The notes: a model not told the origin generated them from the letters alone. 64,000 nucleotides of DNA from Xylophilus rhododendri (GCF_009906855.1 NZ_CP047650.1:3038001-3102000), one strand, 5' to 3'. Shown: positions 9,151 to 19,738, numbered from the stretch's first letter. Numbers and translations: made by a program.

Positions 9151-9471
9151 TTCGATCACCATGCCGATCACCGAATAGATCAGAGAGCCGATCAGCGCCG
9201 CGCCGAAGCCGCGCACATGGAAGCCTTCGAGCACGCCCGAGGCGGCCCAGAACATCAGCGCGTTGATGACGAAGAGGAAGAGGCCCAGGGTGATGATGGT
9301 GACCGGCAGGGTGAGCACCACCAGGATGGGCCGCAGGATGACGTTGAACAGCCCGATGACCGCCGCGGCGATCATGGCGGAGCCGAAGCCACTGATCTGC
9401 ACGCCGCTGTAGAGATAGGCCACGAAGAGCAGCGCCGCCGCGCTCAGCACCCATTTGATGATCAGTTTCAT
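9118..9471 (-). CDS. Small four-helix membrane protein, phage-holin-family/DUF360-like
   Basis: A 117-residue inner-membrane protein with four predicted transmembrane segments: residues about 5-23, 30-50, 56-75 and 88-110. The pattern VIGLFNVILRPILVVLTLPVTIITLGLF is typical of the family labelled phage holin family or membrane protein of unknown function. Nothing nearby is phage-derived, so the holin name should not be taken as function. It overlaps the end of the M48 protease gene on the other strand by 33 bases. Confidence 0.8.
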   Translation of the reverse strand: MKLIIKWVLSAAALLFVAYLYSGVQISGFGSAMIAAAVIGLFNVILRPILVVLTLPVTIITLGLFLFVINALMFWAASGVLEGFHVRGFGAALIGSLIYSVIGMVIESALGGIFSKS

Positions 9472-9522
9472 GCGGCGCAGGATAGCACCCGGGCCCGCTG
9501 GCCCGGGGTGGCCGAAGCAGAC

Positions 9523-9990
9523 CTATTCGGCCGCCAGCACCAGCATCGCGCCCATGCCGGCGACGGCGCCGGGCACGGCCCAGCGGTTGTTGGTCTCGCG
9601 TTGCGGCTGGGCATCGCTGACCGGTTGCAGCTCCTGGCCGAACTTGGGCCGGCGCATGTCGAGCACGCGGGCGCCGGGATGTTCGCGCAGCAGCTTCTCG
9701 GTCAGCGGCGCCAGCGGGCCCTGGGCCAGCACCGGCAGGGCGGTGTCGCCCTTGGCGGTGAGGAAGGGCAGCATGGCGCCGAAGAACTTGTCGGCCCACT
9801 TGGCGCGCCAGTTCTCGCGGGCGCTGTGGCTGACCCACTTGCTGATGCGGTGGGTCATGCGCGGCGCGCAGGCCACCACCACCCACAGGCCGGCCGGGTC
9901 GTTCGGCCCGCCGAGGCGCGAGGCCACCATGGGCGCGAGCTGCTGCTGGGCGTAGCCCAGGTCGTCGACGTACACGATCATCTTGTCCAT
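9523..9990 (-). CDS. Conserved hypothetical protein with C-terminal membrane anchor
   Basis: 155 residues. ATG 9990 is preferred because AAGGAG sits about 6 bases upstream on the minus strand; an alternative ATG at 10056 adds 22 residues. The body (MDKMIVYVDDLGYAQQQLAPM) is soluble-looking and the last 20 residues, after RETNNRW, form a short hydrophobic Ala/Gly/Met segment. I do not recognise a characterised family. It lies just downstream of the TerC-like gene on the same strand and is probably co-transcribed with it. Confidence 0.65.
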   Translation of the reverse strand: MDKMIVYVDDLGYAQQQLAPMVASRLGGPNDPAGLWVVVACAPRMTHRISKWVSHSARENWRAKWADKFFGAMLPFLTAKGDTALPVLAQGPLAPLTEKLLREHPGARVLDMRRPKFGQELQPVSDAQPQRETNNRWAVPGAVAGMGAMLVLAAE

Positions 9991-10065
9991 GGGAACTCCT
10001 TCAGGGGTTGAGGAAGGCACGGGGATCACACGCTTGGGCAGGGAAAGCTTGGCCATGGCGGTCTC

Positions 10066-10818
10066 TTACTTGGTCGCGGGGTTGACGGCGTCGGCGGTGC
10101 GCGCCTGGTCGATGCGTTCCGAGCCCGGAACGGCGCGGCGCGTCTTGAGCCAGCCGGCGCCCAGCACACCCACGATGGCCAGCACGCAGACCGCCCAGTA
10201 GGCGACCTGTTGCTGCGTGCCTTCGCCGCCGAAGAAGGCGTCCAGCAGCTTTTCGTTGACGATCATCTTGGCCGCGGTGAAGGCCAGCACGGCCGCGCCG
10301 ATCTGGATGATGGCGGGGAAGCGCTGCACCAGCTTCAACACCATGGTGCTGCCGAAGACGACGATGGGCACGCTGATCAGGAGGCCGATCACCACCAGGT
10401 CGAAGGCGCCGTGGGCGGCACCGGCCACGCCGAGCACGTTGTCGATGCCCATCAGCGCATCGGCGATGACGATGGTGCGCATGGCGCCCCAGAAGGTGGT
10501 GACGCCGCCGACATGCTCCTCGCCGTCGTCATGGCCCTGGTCGGCCAGCAGCTTGTAGGCGATCCACAGCAGGCCCAGGCCGCCGATCAGCATCAGGCCC
10601 GGGATCTTGAGCAGCCAGACCACGCCGACCGTCATGGCCGAGCGCACGACGATGGCACCGACGGTGCCCCAGACGATGGCCTTTTTCTGCAGGTGTTGCG
10701 GCAGCCGGCGGGCCGCCAGTGCGATGACGATCGCGTTGTCGCCCGCGAGGACGAGGTCGATCAGGATGATGGCCAGCAGGGCCGACCACCAGGGGGCGGA
10801 AAAGAACTCCATGAACAC
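10066..10818 (-). CDS. TerC/YjbE-family integral membrane protein, probable manganese exporter
   Basis: 250 residues with about seven hydrophobic segments. The family's paired acidic motifs within membrane helices are visible: LVLAGDNAIVIAL near residue 27 and IADALMGIDNVLGVAG near 120. Proteins of this group (Alx, YkoY, YjbE) are linked to Mn2+ export or metalation of exported enzymes. The long leader upstream contains a yybP-ykoY aptamer, which directly supports regulation by manganese. A small membrane-anchored hypothetical gene follows within 80 bases and probably shares the transcript. Confidence 0.9.
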   Translation of the reverse strand: MFMEFFSAPWWSALLAIILIDLVLAGDNAIVIALAARRLPQHLQKKAIVWGTVGAIVVRSAMTVGVVWLLKIPGLMLIGGLGLLWIAYKLLADQGHDDGEEHVGGVTTFWGAMRTIVIADALMGIDNVLGVAGAAHGAFDLVVIGLLISVPIVVFGSTMVLKLVQRFPAIIQIGAAVLAFTAAKMIVNEKLLDAFFGGEGTQQQVAYWAVCVLAIVGVLGAGWLKTRRAVPGSERIDQARTADAVNPATK

Positions 10819-10974
10819 AGACTCCGGGTGTTGTCGAGCATCGATAACAACCTGGGAAAAGTCTCGTGGAGTCCCGCCATGGCGGGAAGCGAGGAGGCTA
10901 GGAGCCAGCCTCTTTCAAGATGAGGACGGCCATGCCACAGACGCACTTCGACGGAACTTGCCCCAGGTTCGCAT

Positions 10975-11139
10975 CGAAGGTCTTGCTCGGCATGGTGTCA
11001 TGCTGATGTTCTTATGCCCGACGAGGCCGGAAATCTTCGCGAGACTTCGTACTGACGACCTTGCCGATATTCCGTACCGCCGATACCTCGTGGGAAGTAC
11101 CTCCTTGAGGCGGCACGAAACGGGAGCTACTCCCCTTCG
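10975..11139 (-). ncRNA. yybP-ykoY manganese riboswitch
   Basis: On the minus strand, CGAAGG (11134-11139) begins the element and pairs with CCTTCG (10975-10980) to close stem P1. Inside are the family's conserved strings: GGGGAGTAGC directly after P1, GTCGTCAGTACGAAG in the middle, and GAGCAAGA directly before the closing strand. These are the Mn2+-binding loops of the aptamer. The element lies about 155 bases upstream of the TerC-family gene on the same strand, the standard arrangement. The space to the gene (10819-10974) holds a strong hairpin, TCCCGCC/GGCGGGA at 10872-10887, that could be part of the expression platform; I cannot tell whether control is at transcription or translation. 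The rest of the gap, 11140-11269, shows no gene. Confidence 0.87.
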
Positions 11140-11269
11140 TTCGGGTATTAGAACATCGGTTTTGTGACCAGGGCAACCGGGTTGTCCCGATTTGTTTCCC
11201 CACGCCGGGGCGGGACGGGAGCGGCGCTTATCATCGCGGCCCGCCGTTCTCCCGAGGTTCCCGCGCCGC

Positions 11270-11692
11270 ATGGCAGCCCTGCACATCACCGACATCGAGG
11301 CCGCCATCAACTACTGGCGCGCCAGGAAACCCTCGCCCGACGGCGTGACACTGGCGCCGGAGATCCGCGCGCTGGCCGAGGTCTATGCGCTGATGGTGTA
11401 TTTCCACGAGGAAGAGGCCGACCAGCGCGGCTTCCCGCCCAAGGCCATGGATGCCTGGCTGGCCTGGTACGAGAGCACGCCCGACACGCCCTGCATCGCC
11501 ATCTGCTCGACCAGCCAGGGCGACGAACTCTGCAAGGGCTGCGGCCGCACTTTCGAGGAGGTGCAGCTCTGGCCGGGCATGGACCCGGTCGAGAAACGCG
11601 CCACCTGGCGGCGCATCACGGTCGAAGGCAGCGCCTGGCGCTTCAACCGCTATGCCGAGCGGGCCGCCGAAGGCCCGGCCGAGCCGGCCTGA
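11270..11692 (+). CDS. DUF3717-DUF1289 fusion protein
   Basis: 140 residues from ATG 11270. The first ~50 residues (ITDIEAAINYWRAR, then LAPEIRALAEVYALM) match DUF3717. Residues about 70-115 (PCIAICSTSQGDELCKGCGRTFEEVQLWPGM) match the cysteine-rich DUF1289, with Cys pairs likely binding a metal. Function is unknown for both domains. No signal peptide. It stands alone, downstream of the riboswitch leader of the divergent TerC gene, and converges with yaeQ. The ribosome site is weak. Family assignment is from memory of the characteristic strings. Confidence 0.8.
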   Translation: MAALHITDIEAAINYWRARKPSPDGVTLAPEIRALAEVYALMVYFHEEEADQRGFPPKAMDAWLAWYESTPDTPCIAICSTSQGDELCKGCGRTFEEVQLWPGMDPVEKRATWRRITVEGSAWRFNRYAERAAEGPAEPA

Positions 11693-11704
11693 TCCGCGCC
11701 CGGC

Positions 11705-12265
11705 CTACTTCCAGCGCTCGCAGGTCAGCTCGACCGTGTCCCTGGAGTTGGACAGCATCAGCGAGCCCTCCTGGATCGTGGCCTGCAGCTGCATGCTGCG
11801 TTCGGCCAGCTTGGCGAGTTCCTGCGAGGCCGCGCTGGGGATGCGGTAGACCTCCAGCCGCTCCAGCCGCGAGACCTTGTTCTGCAGGCCCTTCCACCAG
11901 ATCTCGGCGGCATGGTTGAAGCAGTACACCTGGATGCGGTCGGCCTTGCTGCTGGCGCGCACCAGCGGTTTTTCTTCCGGCTGGCCGACCTCGATCCACA
12001 GCCGGGTGCGCTGGGTGTAGTCGCGCAGCCAGACATCGGGCTCGTCCGGATCGGACAGGCCGGCGCCGAAGCCCAGCACGCCGTCGCCGCCCAGGGTGCT
12101 CTGCAGCTCGTGGGCCGACAGCGCCAGTGCGGCCAGCCGCACCATCATGCGTTCGTCGTTCTCGCTGGGGTGGCGGGCCAGGGTCAGCTGGTGGTCGGCG
12201 TAGTAGGCGTGGTCGATGTCGGCCACGGCCAGATGGGCCTTGAAGATGGTGGACTTGAGCGCCAT
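11705..12265 (-). CDS. yaeQ: YaeQ family protein
   Basis: 186 residues, the usual length for the YaeQ family (DUF1512). The start MALKSTIFKAHLAVADIDHAYY and the following HPSENDERMMVRLAALAL are characteristic of the family. YaeQ has a PD-(D/E)XK nuclease-like fold; its role is not established, although an effect on RfaH-type transcription elongation was proposed for the E. coli protein. It lies 13 bases downstream of purB in the opposite reading order (purB start is further right), on the same strand, and may be the upstream-coded neighbour in a loose operon. Confidence 0.88.
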   Translation of the reverse strand: MALKSTIFKAHLAVADIDHAYYADHQLTLARHPSENDERMMVRLAALALSAHELQSTLGGDGVLGFGAGLSDPDEPDVWLRDYTQRTRLWIEVGQPEEKPLVRASSKADRIQVYCFNHAAEIWWKGLQNKVSRLERLEVYRIPSAASQELAKLAERSMQLQATIQEGSLMLSNSRDTVELTCERWK

Positions 12266-12278
12266 TCGGGATGCCGCT

Positions 12279-14367
<2,089 letters not shown>

Positions 14368-14372
14368 ATCGG

Positions 14373-15611
14373 TCAAGCCGGCTTCAGCAGGGTGTACTGC
14401 ACCACGTCGGTATTGCCCTCGGCGAAGGCCGCTTCGCAGTAGGCCAGGTAGAACTCCCAGGTCCGCACGAATTTCTCGTCGAAGCCCTGTGCCAGCACCT
14501 CGGTGCGCACGGCCATGAAACGTTCGCGCCAGCGGCGCAGCGTCTCGGCGTAGTCGGGGCCGAAGGCGAAGCTGTCCACCACCCGCAGGCCCGCGGCCTC
14601 GGCCTGGGCCTTAAAGGCCGAGGGGCTGGGCAGGCAGCCGCCGGGGAAGATGTATTGCTGGATGAAGTCGGTGGAGCGCAGGTAGCGCTCGAACAGGGCG
14701 TCGTCGATCACGATGCTCTGGATGCAGGCGCGGCCGCCCGGCTTGAGCAGGCGCGCCACGCTGGCGAAGTAAGTGGGCCAGTACTCGCGTCCCACGGCCT
14801 CGATCATCTCGATGGAGCAGATCGCGTCGTAGGGGCCGTCGGTGATGTCGCGGTAGTCCTGCAGGCGCAGGTCGGCAGGGCCGAGTCCGGACACGCGGTC
14901 CTGCGCCCAGGCCAGCTGTTCGTCCGACAGGGTCACGCCGGTGAGCGAGGCGCCGAATTCGGTCAGCGCCATCTCGGCCAGTGCGCCCCAGCCGCAGCCG
15001 ATCTCCAGCACCCGGTCGCCGGGCGCCACGCCGGCCATGCGCAGCGCGCGGCGTACCTTGGCGTGCTGGGCCTGGGCCATCGGCTGGTCCAGGTCGCCCT
15101 CGAAGCTGGCCGAGGAGTAGTTCATCGTCTCGTCCAGCCACAGCCGGTAGAAATCGTTGCCCAGGTCGTAGTGCTGGTGGATGTTGCGCCGGCTGTTGCG
15201 CCGGGTGTTGCGGTTGAGCAGGTGGCGCAGGCGGTAGAGCAGCCGGCCGGCCCAGTGGCCGTAGACCATGTCCTCCACCTCGCGCCGGTTGGCCACCAGC
15301 AGCCGCAGCAGCGCGCCCAGGTGCGGTGTGTGCCAGTCGCCGGCCATGTAGCTCTCGGCAAAACCGATGTCGCCGGAGCGCAGCACGGCGCCGCAGACGT
15401 TCCAGTTGTCGAGCACGATGGTGGCGCTCGGGCCGTCGTCGCCCGCATGGCCGAAATGCCGCATGCCGGCATCGCCCGGCAGGCGCACGCTCAACTGACC
15501 ATGGCGCAGGCGGGAGAGCAGTTGGAAGACGGTCTGCGCCGAAGCCGGCGCATGGCGCGGCAGTTCCAGCAGGACCGGCGGCGCGGAATGGGGGACAGTG
15601 GTGCCGTTCAT
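14373..15611 (-). CDS. cfa: Cyclopropane-fatty-acyl-phospholipid synthase family SAM methyltransferase
   Basis: 412 residues. Modifies unsaturated phospholipid acyl chains at the inner membrane using S-adenosylmethionine. The SAM site is VLEIGCGWGALAEMAL near residue 205, and HYDLGNDFYRLWLDETMNYSSASF is diagnostic of the Cfa family. GGCLPSPSAF lies toward the end. It is the last gene of a three-gene unit; its ATG overlaps the DUF1365 stop (ATGA at 15608-15611). In Rhodobacter, a Cfa-like methyltransferase and a flavoprotein act in furan fatty acid synthesis, so the product here could be a methylated chain rather than a cyclopropane. Confidence 0.9.
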   Translation of the reverse strand: MNGTTVPHSAPPVLLELPRHAPASAQTVFQLLSRLRHGQLSVRLPGDAGMRHFGHAGDDGPSATIVLDNWNVCGAVLRSGDIGFAESYMAGDWHTPHLGALLRLLVANRREVEDMVYGHWAGRLLYRLRHLLNRNTRRNSRRNIHQHYDLGNDFYRLWLDETMNYSSASFEGDLDQPMAQAQHAKVRRALRMAGVAPGDRVLEIGCGWGALAEMALTEFGASLTGVTLSDEQLAWAQDRVSGLGPADLRLQDYRDITDGPYDAICSIEMIEAVGREYWPTYFASVARLLKPGGRACIQSIVIDDALFERYLRSTDFIQQYIFPGGCLPSPSAFKAQAEAAGLRVVDSFAFGPDYAETLRRWRERFMAVRTEVLAQGFDEKFVRTWEFYLAYCEAAFAEGNTDVVQYTLLKPA

Positions 15612-16435
15612 GAAGAGCGATACGTCGCAGCCGACTCGTTGGTTTCAGCCGCGCGTGCCAGGCTGGTGGAGACAGCCGGCGGCGCCGGCTTGCCGAAGAA
15701 GGGGGTGCGCTTGATCGCCAGCCGCAGCGCCTGCCAGTGGATGCGCCAGACGATGCCGAAGGTCAGCAGCGGAAACGCCAGCACGGCGCGGCGGATCGCG
15801 GCGGCGGTCAGGGGCGACAGGCGGCCGGCGATGCTGGTCTCCAGCAGCGGGCCGGTCGCGTCGTCGTAGTCGATGCGCACCAGGGTGCGGGCATCGGCGC
15901 CTTCGGTGCGCATGAAACGGAAGCGGTAGCGCCCTTGCACCTCGCAGAAGGGCGAGACATGGAAGACCTTGTCCGCCTGCACTTCCGCGCCCCAGGCCGG
16001 CGCGTCGAGCAGATAGTTGTGGCGTTCGCCGAAGGTGTTGTGCACCTCGGCCACGACCGCACGCAGGCTGCCGTCCTCGCGGTGGCAGAACCAGAAGCTC
16101 ACCGGCTTGAAGCTGTAGCCCCACAGGCGCGGAAAGGCCTGCAGCCAGGCCTCGCCCGTCGCGTCGTGGATGCCGTGGGCGGCCAGCAAGGCGTCCAGCC
16201 AGGCCAGGGCGCCGCCCGCGTTGGGCAGGCGGCCGTCGCCGTGGTCGCTTTCGTGGAAGGACAGGATGCCGCGCCGGTTGAAGGCCAGCGCGCCCGCGGC
16301 CTGGGGATCACGCCGCAGGGTGCGCATCGGCAGCAGCAGGAAACAGCTCGGATAGGTGAAGGCATTGGGCCGCGGACGCGAGCGCCGGTGCCGCACTTCG
16401 CCGATGCCGATCAGCGGGGCCGCCGTGGCGTTCAT
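15608..16435 (-). CDS. DUF1365 family protein
   Basis: 275 residues from ATG 16435, which overlaps the stop of the upstream flavoprotein gene as ATGA. Family strings are seen: GEVRHRRSRPRPNAFTYP at the start, LWGYSFKPVSFWFCH in the middle and VFHVSPFCEVQGRYRFRF, with ADKVFHVSPF typical of DUF1365. No catalytic motif is known. Gene order FAD oxidoreductase, DUF1365, Cfa recurs in proteobacteria and points to a role in membrane lipid modification. An alternative longer reading through the upstream gene is a shadow. Confidence 0.9.
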   Translation of the reverse strand: MNATAAPLIGIGEVRHRRSRPRPNAFTYPSCFLLLPMRTLRRDPQAAGALAFNRRGILSFHESDHGDGRLPNAGGALAWLDALLAAHGIHDATGEAWLQAFPRLWGYSFKPVSFWFCHREDGSLRAVVAEVHNTFGERHNYLLDAPAWGAEVQADKVFHVSPFCEVQGRYRFRFMRTEGADARTLVRIDYDDATGPLLETSIAGRLSPLTAAAIRRAVLAFPLLTFGIVWRIHWQALRLAIKRTPFFGKPAPPAVSTSLARAAETNESAATYRSS

Positions 16436-17745
16436 GCTGCCGCCCTGGCGGGCGCCGACGCCATGTCCTGCAGCAGCCGGCGGGCGGCCTGCTGGCCGGC
16501 GGCCAGGCCGTCTTCGTGGAAACCATAGCCGGCCCAGGCGCCGCAGAAGTAGCTGTGCCGCAGGCCTTGCAGCTCCGGCAGCTGCGACTGCGCCTGGATG
16601 GCGGCCGCATCGAACACCGGATGGGCCCATTCGCGCTCGGCCAGCACCTGCGAGGCATCGACTTCGCGCAGCGGATTCAGCGACACGATCACCGGCTGCG
16701 CCCAGGGCAGCGGCTGCAGCTGGTTGAGCAGGTAGTGCAGGCAGACACGCGGTGCGATGCCCGCATTGGCGGCCGGCGGCGCGGCCTCGTAGTTCCAGGC
16801 CGACCAGGCAGCCTTGCGGCGGGGCAGCACCGAGACATCGGTATGCAGCACCGCGCGGTTGGCCTGGTAGCGGATCGCGCCGAGCAGCGCCGTCTCCTGC
16901 GGCGAGGGCTCCTCCAGCAAGGCCAGGGCGGTATCGCTGTGGGTGGCCAGGACCAGCTTGTCGAAGCGTTCGGTGCCGCGCGCGGTGCGCAGCCAGGCGC
17001 CGGCGGCATCGCGGCGGATGCCCAGCACCGGCGTGCCGGCGCGGGTGTCGTCCAGGCCGGCGACGATCTTCTGCACGTACTGGCGCGAACCGCCGGCCAC
17101 GGTGAACCACTGCGGCCGGTCCAGCACCTGCAGCAGCCCGTGGTTATGGCAGAAGCGGATCATGGTGGCGGTGGGAAACTTCAGCATCTGGTCGGTGGGG
17201 CAGCTCCAGATGCAGCCCAGCATCGGCAGCAGGTACCAGTCGCGAAACGGCGTGCCCAGGCCGTGCGCATCGAGGAAGGCGCCTAGCGGCTGGTCCAGCG
17301 CCGCGGCGTCATCGGACTGGGCCAGGCGGGTGGCGATGCGGTTGAAACGCAGCAGGTCGCGCAGCATCGACCAGAAGGCCGGCCGCAGCAGGTTGCCGCG
17401 CTGCGCGAACACGGCCGACAGGCTGGTGCCGCTCCACTCCAGCGGCGCGGCGCCAGCGCGCGGCGCCTGCACCGAGAACGACATGTCCGACGCCACGGTC
17501 GCCACGCCCAGTTCGGCGAACAGCTGGATCAGCCGCGGATAGGTGCGTTCGTTATAGACCAGGAAACCGGTATCGACCCCGTGGGTCCGCGGGCGGCCCT
17601 GCTTATCGGGCAGGGTGATGTCGACGGTATGGGCGTGGCCGCCGAAGGTGGGGGCGGCTTCCAGAAGCGTGACCTGCGCATGGGGCTGCAGGGCGTGGGC
17701 AGCGGCCAGGCCGGAGATGCCGGCACCGACGACTGCGACCTTCAT
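16432..17745 (-). CDS. FAD/NAD(P)-binding amine-oxidase-like flavoprotein of the cfa operon
   Basis: 437 residues. The Rossmann dinucleotide motif VAVVGAGISGLAAAHAL opens the protein, followed by LLEAAPTFGGHAHTV, the second FAD-contact signature of the amine oxidase/phytoene desaturase group. GVDTGFLVYNERTYP is characteristic of the subgroup next to DUF1365 and cfa. It is the first gene of the three-gene operon, with both junctions 4-base overlaps, so translation is coupled. A likely role is desaturation or oxidation of membrane-lipid acyl chains, as proposed for similar proteins in furan fatty acid synthesis; this is inference. Confidence 0.88.
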   Translation of the reverse strand: MKVAVVGAGISGLAAAHALQPHAQVTLLEAAPTFGGHAHTVDITLPDKQGRPRTHGVDTGFLVYNERTYPRLIQLFAELGVATVASDMSFSVQAPRAGAAPLEWSGTSLSAVFAQRGNLLRPAFWSMLRDLLRFNRIATRLAQSDDAAALDQPLGAFLDAHGLGTPFRDWYLLPMLGCIWSCPTDQMLKFPTATMIRFCHNHGLLQVLDRPQWFTVAGGSRQYVQKIVAGLDDTRAGTPVLGIRRDAAGAWLRTARGTERFDKLVLATHSDTALALLEEPSPQETALLGAIRYQANRAVLHTDVSVLPRRKAAWSAWNYEAAPPAANAGIAPRVCLHYLLNQLQPLPWAQPVIVSLNPLREVDASQVLAEREWAHPVFDAAAIQAQSQLPELQGLRHSYFCGAWAGYGFHEDGLAAGQQAARRLLQDMASAPARAAA

Positions 17746-18066
17746 GCCAGCTTCTCGAAAAAGACTGGCCGGGAAGATAAAAATGCTGCGAAGCGCCCCG
17801 ACACGAAGGAGGGAGGGAGGGAGGAGGAGAAGAGTCGCCTCGGGATTGCAGCCGCGCCTCTAGGGCACGGAAGGCTTCGCAGCAAGAAAAACGGGTGACG
17901 GGCGATGCCGCAAGAGTGGGATTCGATTGGCATGTGCAAGCCATGGTTCCCGTTTCCAAGTGCCGGAGCGTAAGTCTTTGTAATCCGGGAACAGGGCTTC
18001 ATGACTATCCATACGCAGGCGGCCGGCTGCCGGATTCGGACAGCGCCGCTGGCGTGGGAAAGCCCT
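17746..18066. other. Gene-free region upstream of the flavoprotein-DUF1365-cfa operon
   Basis: 321 bases without a supported gene, between the operon start and the 3' end of the glutathione peroxidase gene. A perfect 10-base inverted repeat is present: GCTGCGAAGC at 17785-17794 and GCTTCGCAGC at 17874-17883. Between its arms lies an unbroken purine-rich tract of GGA/GAG repeats, about 17804-17832. The arms lie 40 and 130 bases before the operon start, so they may be operator halves or fold in an mRNA leader. No standard promoter was identified with confidence. Confidence 0.6.
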
Positions 18067-18657
18067 TCAGCGGCCGAGGGCCAGTTGCTGCTGCAGCGTC
18101 TTGAGGAAGGCGCCGTCTTCCGGCGTCACCGCACTGTCGTAGGCGGCGACCGGCCGGCCGTCGCGGCCGACCAGGTACTTGGTGAAATTCCAGGCCGGCG
18201 CCCTGCCGGTGGCGGCGGCCAGTTCCTTGAACAGCGGATCGGCGCCCGCGCCGCGCACCGCCGTCTTGGTGAACATGGGGAATTTCACGCCGAAGGTGTT
18301 CTCGCAGAAATCGGCGATCTGCCGGTTGCTGCCGGTCTCCTGCTCGAAATCGTTGGAGGGGAAACCCAGCACCACCAGCCCCTGCTCGCGGTAGCGCGAG
18401 TACAGGGCCTCCAGCCCCTTGTACTGCGGCGTGAACCCGCAAAAGCTCGCGGTGTTGACGATGAGCAGCACCTTGCCGCTGTACTGGCAGAGGTCCTGCG
18501 GCTTTTCGTCCTGCAGCCGAGGGAAGCTTTTCTGCAGCAGCGCGGGGCAGGATGCGCCGGCCGCGCGGGCCATCGGCAGCGATGCCGCCAGGGGGGCCAG
18601 GGCCAGGCCTTGCAGCAAGATCCGGCGGTTTGGAAGGCGTGGGGCGAGCGGTTTCAT
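18067..18657 (-). CDS. Exported glutathione peroxidase (cysteine type)
   Basis: 196 residues from ATG 18657. Reduces peroxides with thiols. The N terminus, LPNRRILLQGLALAPLAASLPMARA, has paired arginines and a hydrophobic core, fitting a Tat- or Sec-type signal, so the protein is probably periplasmic. The catalytic cysteine is Cys73 in NTASFCGFTPQY; it is an ordinary TGC codon, not selenocysteine. GFPSNDFEQE and WNFTKYLV supply the remaining tetrad regions. The family is usually 160-185 residues for the mature domain, in agreement. It diverges from the diiron protein gene. Confidence 0.9.
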   Translation of the reverse strand: MKPLAPRLPNRRILLQGLALAPLAASLPMARAAGASCPALLQKSFPRLQDEKPQDLCQYSGKVLLIVNTASFCGFTPQYKGLEALYSRYREQGLVVLGFPSNDFEQETGSNRQIADFCENTFGVKFPMFTKTAVRGAGADPLFKELAAATGRAPAWNFTKYLVGRDGRPVAAYDSAVTPEDGAFLKTLQQQLALGR

Positions 18658-18803
18658 GGGCGCGATGTTAGGCCCCGGGCCGCCCGGGCGTGCAAGCGGA
18701 TCCACGGCGTTTTTGTATGTCCTTGAATCTCCAAGCCTTTTTGAAGGGTGCTTGAAAGCTGGCGGGTAAAATCCTGCCCTTGCGCCTGTCATTTAGGTAC
18801 TTC

Positions 18804-19676
18804 ATGCTGTATCCCGAACTCTTCAAACAACTCGAATCCGTCCGCTGGGACATGGACCGCGACATCCCCTGGGACACATTCGACCCGACCCTGCTGACCG
18901 ACGAACAGGCGCAGACGGTGAAGATGAACGCGATCACCGAATGGGCCGCCCTGCCGGCCACCGAGATGTTCCTGCGCGACAACCGCCACGACAGCGACTT
19001 CTCCGCCTTCATGTCGATCTGGTTCTTCGAGGAGCAGAAGCATTCGCTGGTGCTGATGGAGTACCTGCGCCGCTTCAAGCCCGAGTTCGTGCCCACCGAG
19101 CAGGAACTGCACGAGGTGCGTTTCGACTTCGACCCGGCCCCGCCGCTCGAAACCCTGATGCTGCATTTCTGCGGCGAGATCCGCCTGAACCACTGGTACC
19201 GCCGCGCGGCCGAGTGGCATTCCGAGCCGGTGATCCGCCACATCTACACCACGCTCAGCCAGGACGAGGCCCGCCACGGCGGCGCCTACCTGCGCTACAT
19301 GAAGCGGGCCATCGTGAAGTTCGGCGACGAAGCCAAGTCGGCCTTCAGCAAGGTCGGCGTGCTGATGGCCAGCGCCCGCCGCACCGCGCAGGCGCTGCAC
19401 CCCACCAACCTGCACGTCAACAAGGCCCTGTTCCCCAACGACACGGTGCAGAGCCGCATGCCCAACCCCGAGTGGCTGGAACACTGGCTGGACAAGCAGA
19501 TCAATTTCGACGCCGTGTGGGAAACCAAGGTCGGCGAACGCATCCTGCACAACCTGAGCCTGCTGATGAACCGCAGCTTCAAGACGGTGCAGGAGCTCAA
19601 CCGCTACCGCAAGGAACTGTCGGTGTCCCTGGCCGCCGCGGCTGCCGCCACCGGCACGCCGCAGATTGCGGCCTGA
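18804..19676 (+). CDS. Ferritin-like diiron protein
   Basis: 290 residues from ATG 18804 (an in-frame start 24 bases earlier lacks support). The four-helix diiron carboxylate pattern is visible: WFFEEQKHS gives one ExxH-like unit, and LSQDEARHGG gives the second (E..H with DEARH), as in the acyl-ACP desaturase/ferritin-like superfamily. No signal peptide. Substrate is unknown; the family is often labelled ferritin or hypothetical in Comamonadaceae. A perfect hairpin terminator follows. It starts 146 bases from the divergent glutathione peroxidase gene. Confidence 0.78.
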   Translation: MLYPELFKQLESVRWDMDRDIPWDTFDPTLLTDEQAQTVKMNAITEWAALPATEMFLRDNRHDSDFSAFMSIWFFEEQKHSLVLMEYLRRFKPEFVPTEQELHEVRFDFDPAPPLETLMLHFCGEIRLNHWYRRAAEWHSEPVIRHIYTTLSQDEARHGGAYLRYMKRAIVKFGDEAKSAFSKVGVLMASARRTAQALHPTNLHVNKALFPNDTVQSRMPNPEWLEHWLDKQINFDAVWETKVGERILHNLSLLMNRSFKTVQELNRYRKELSVSLAAAAAATGTPQIAA

Positions 19677-19706
19677 AGTCGTCTGGGGTTTTGCGCCCCG
19701 CCCCGC

Positions 19707-19738
19707 AAAAAGCGCCTTTCGAGGCGCTTTTTGTTTTT
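19707..19738. terminator. Bidirectional terminator between convergent genes
   Basis: An 11-base perfect stem (AAAAAGCGCCT at 19707-19717 and AGGCGCTTTTT at 19722-19732) with a TTCG loop, an A run on the left and a T run on the right. It can stop transcription of the diiron gene and of the opposite HD-GYP-like gene. Confidence 0.9.

Noticed and set aside
9118..9471. Prophage, suggested by the phage-holin-like protein
   Set aside because: No other phage gene or attachment site is nearby; the family is broadly chromosomal.
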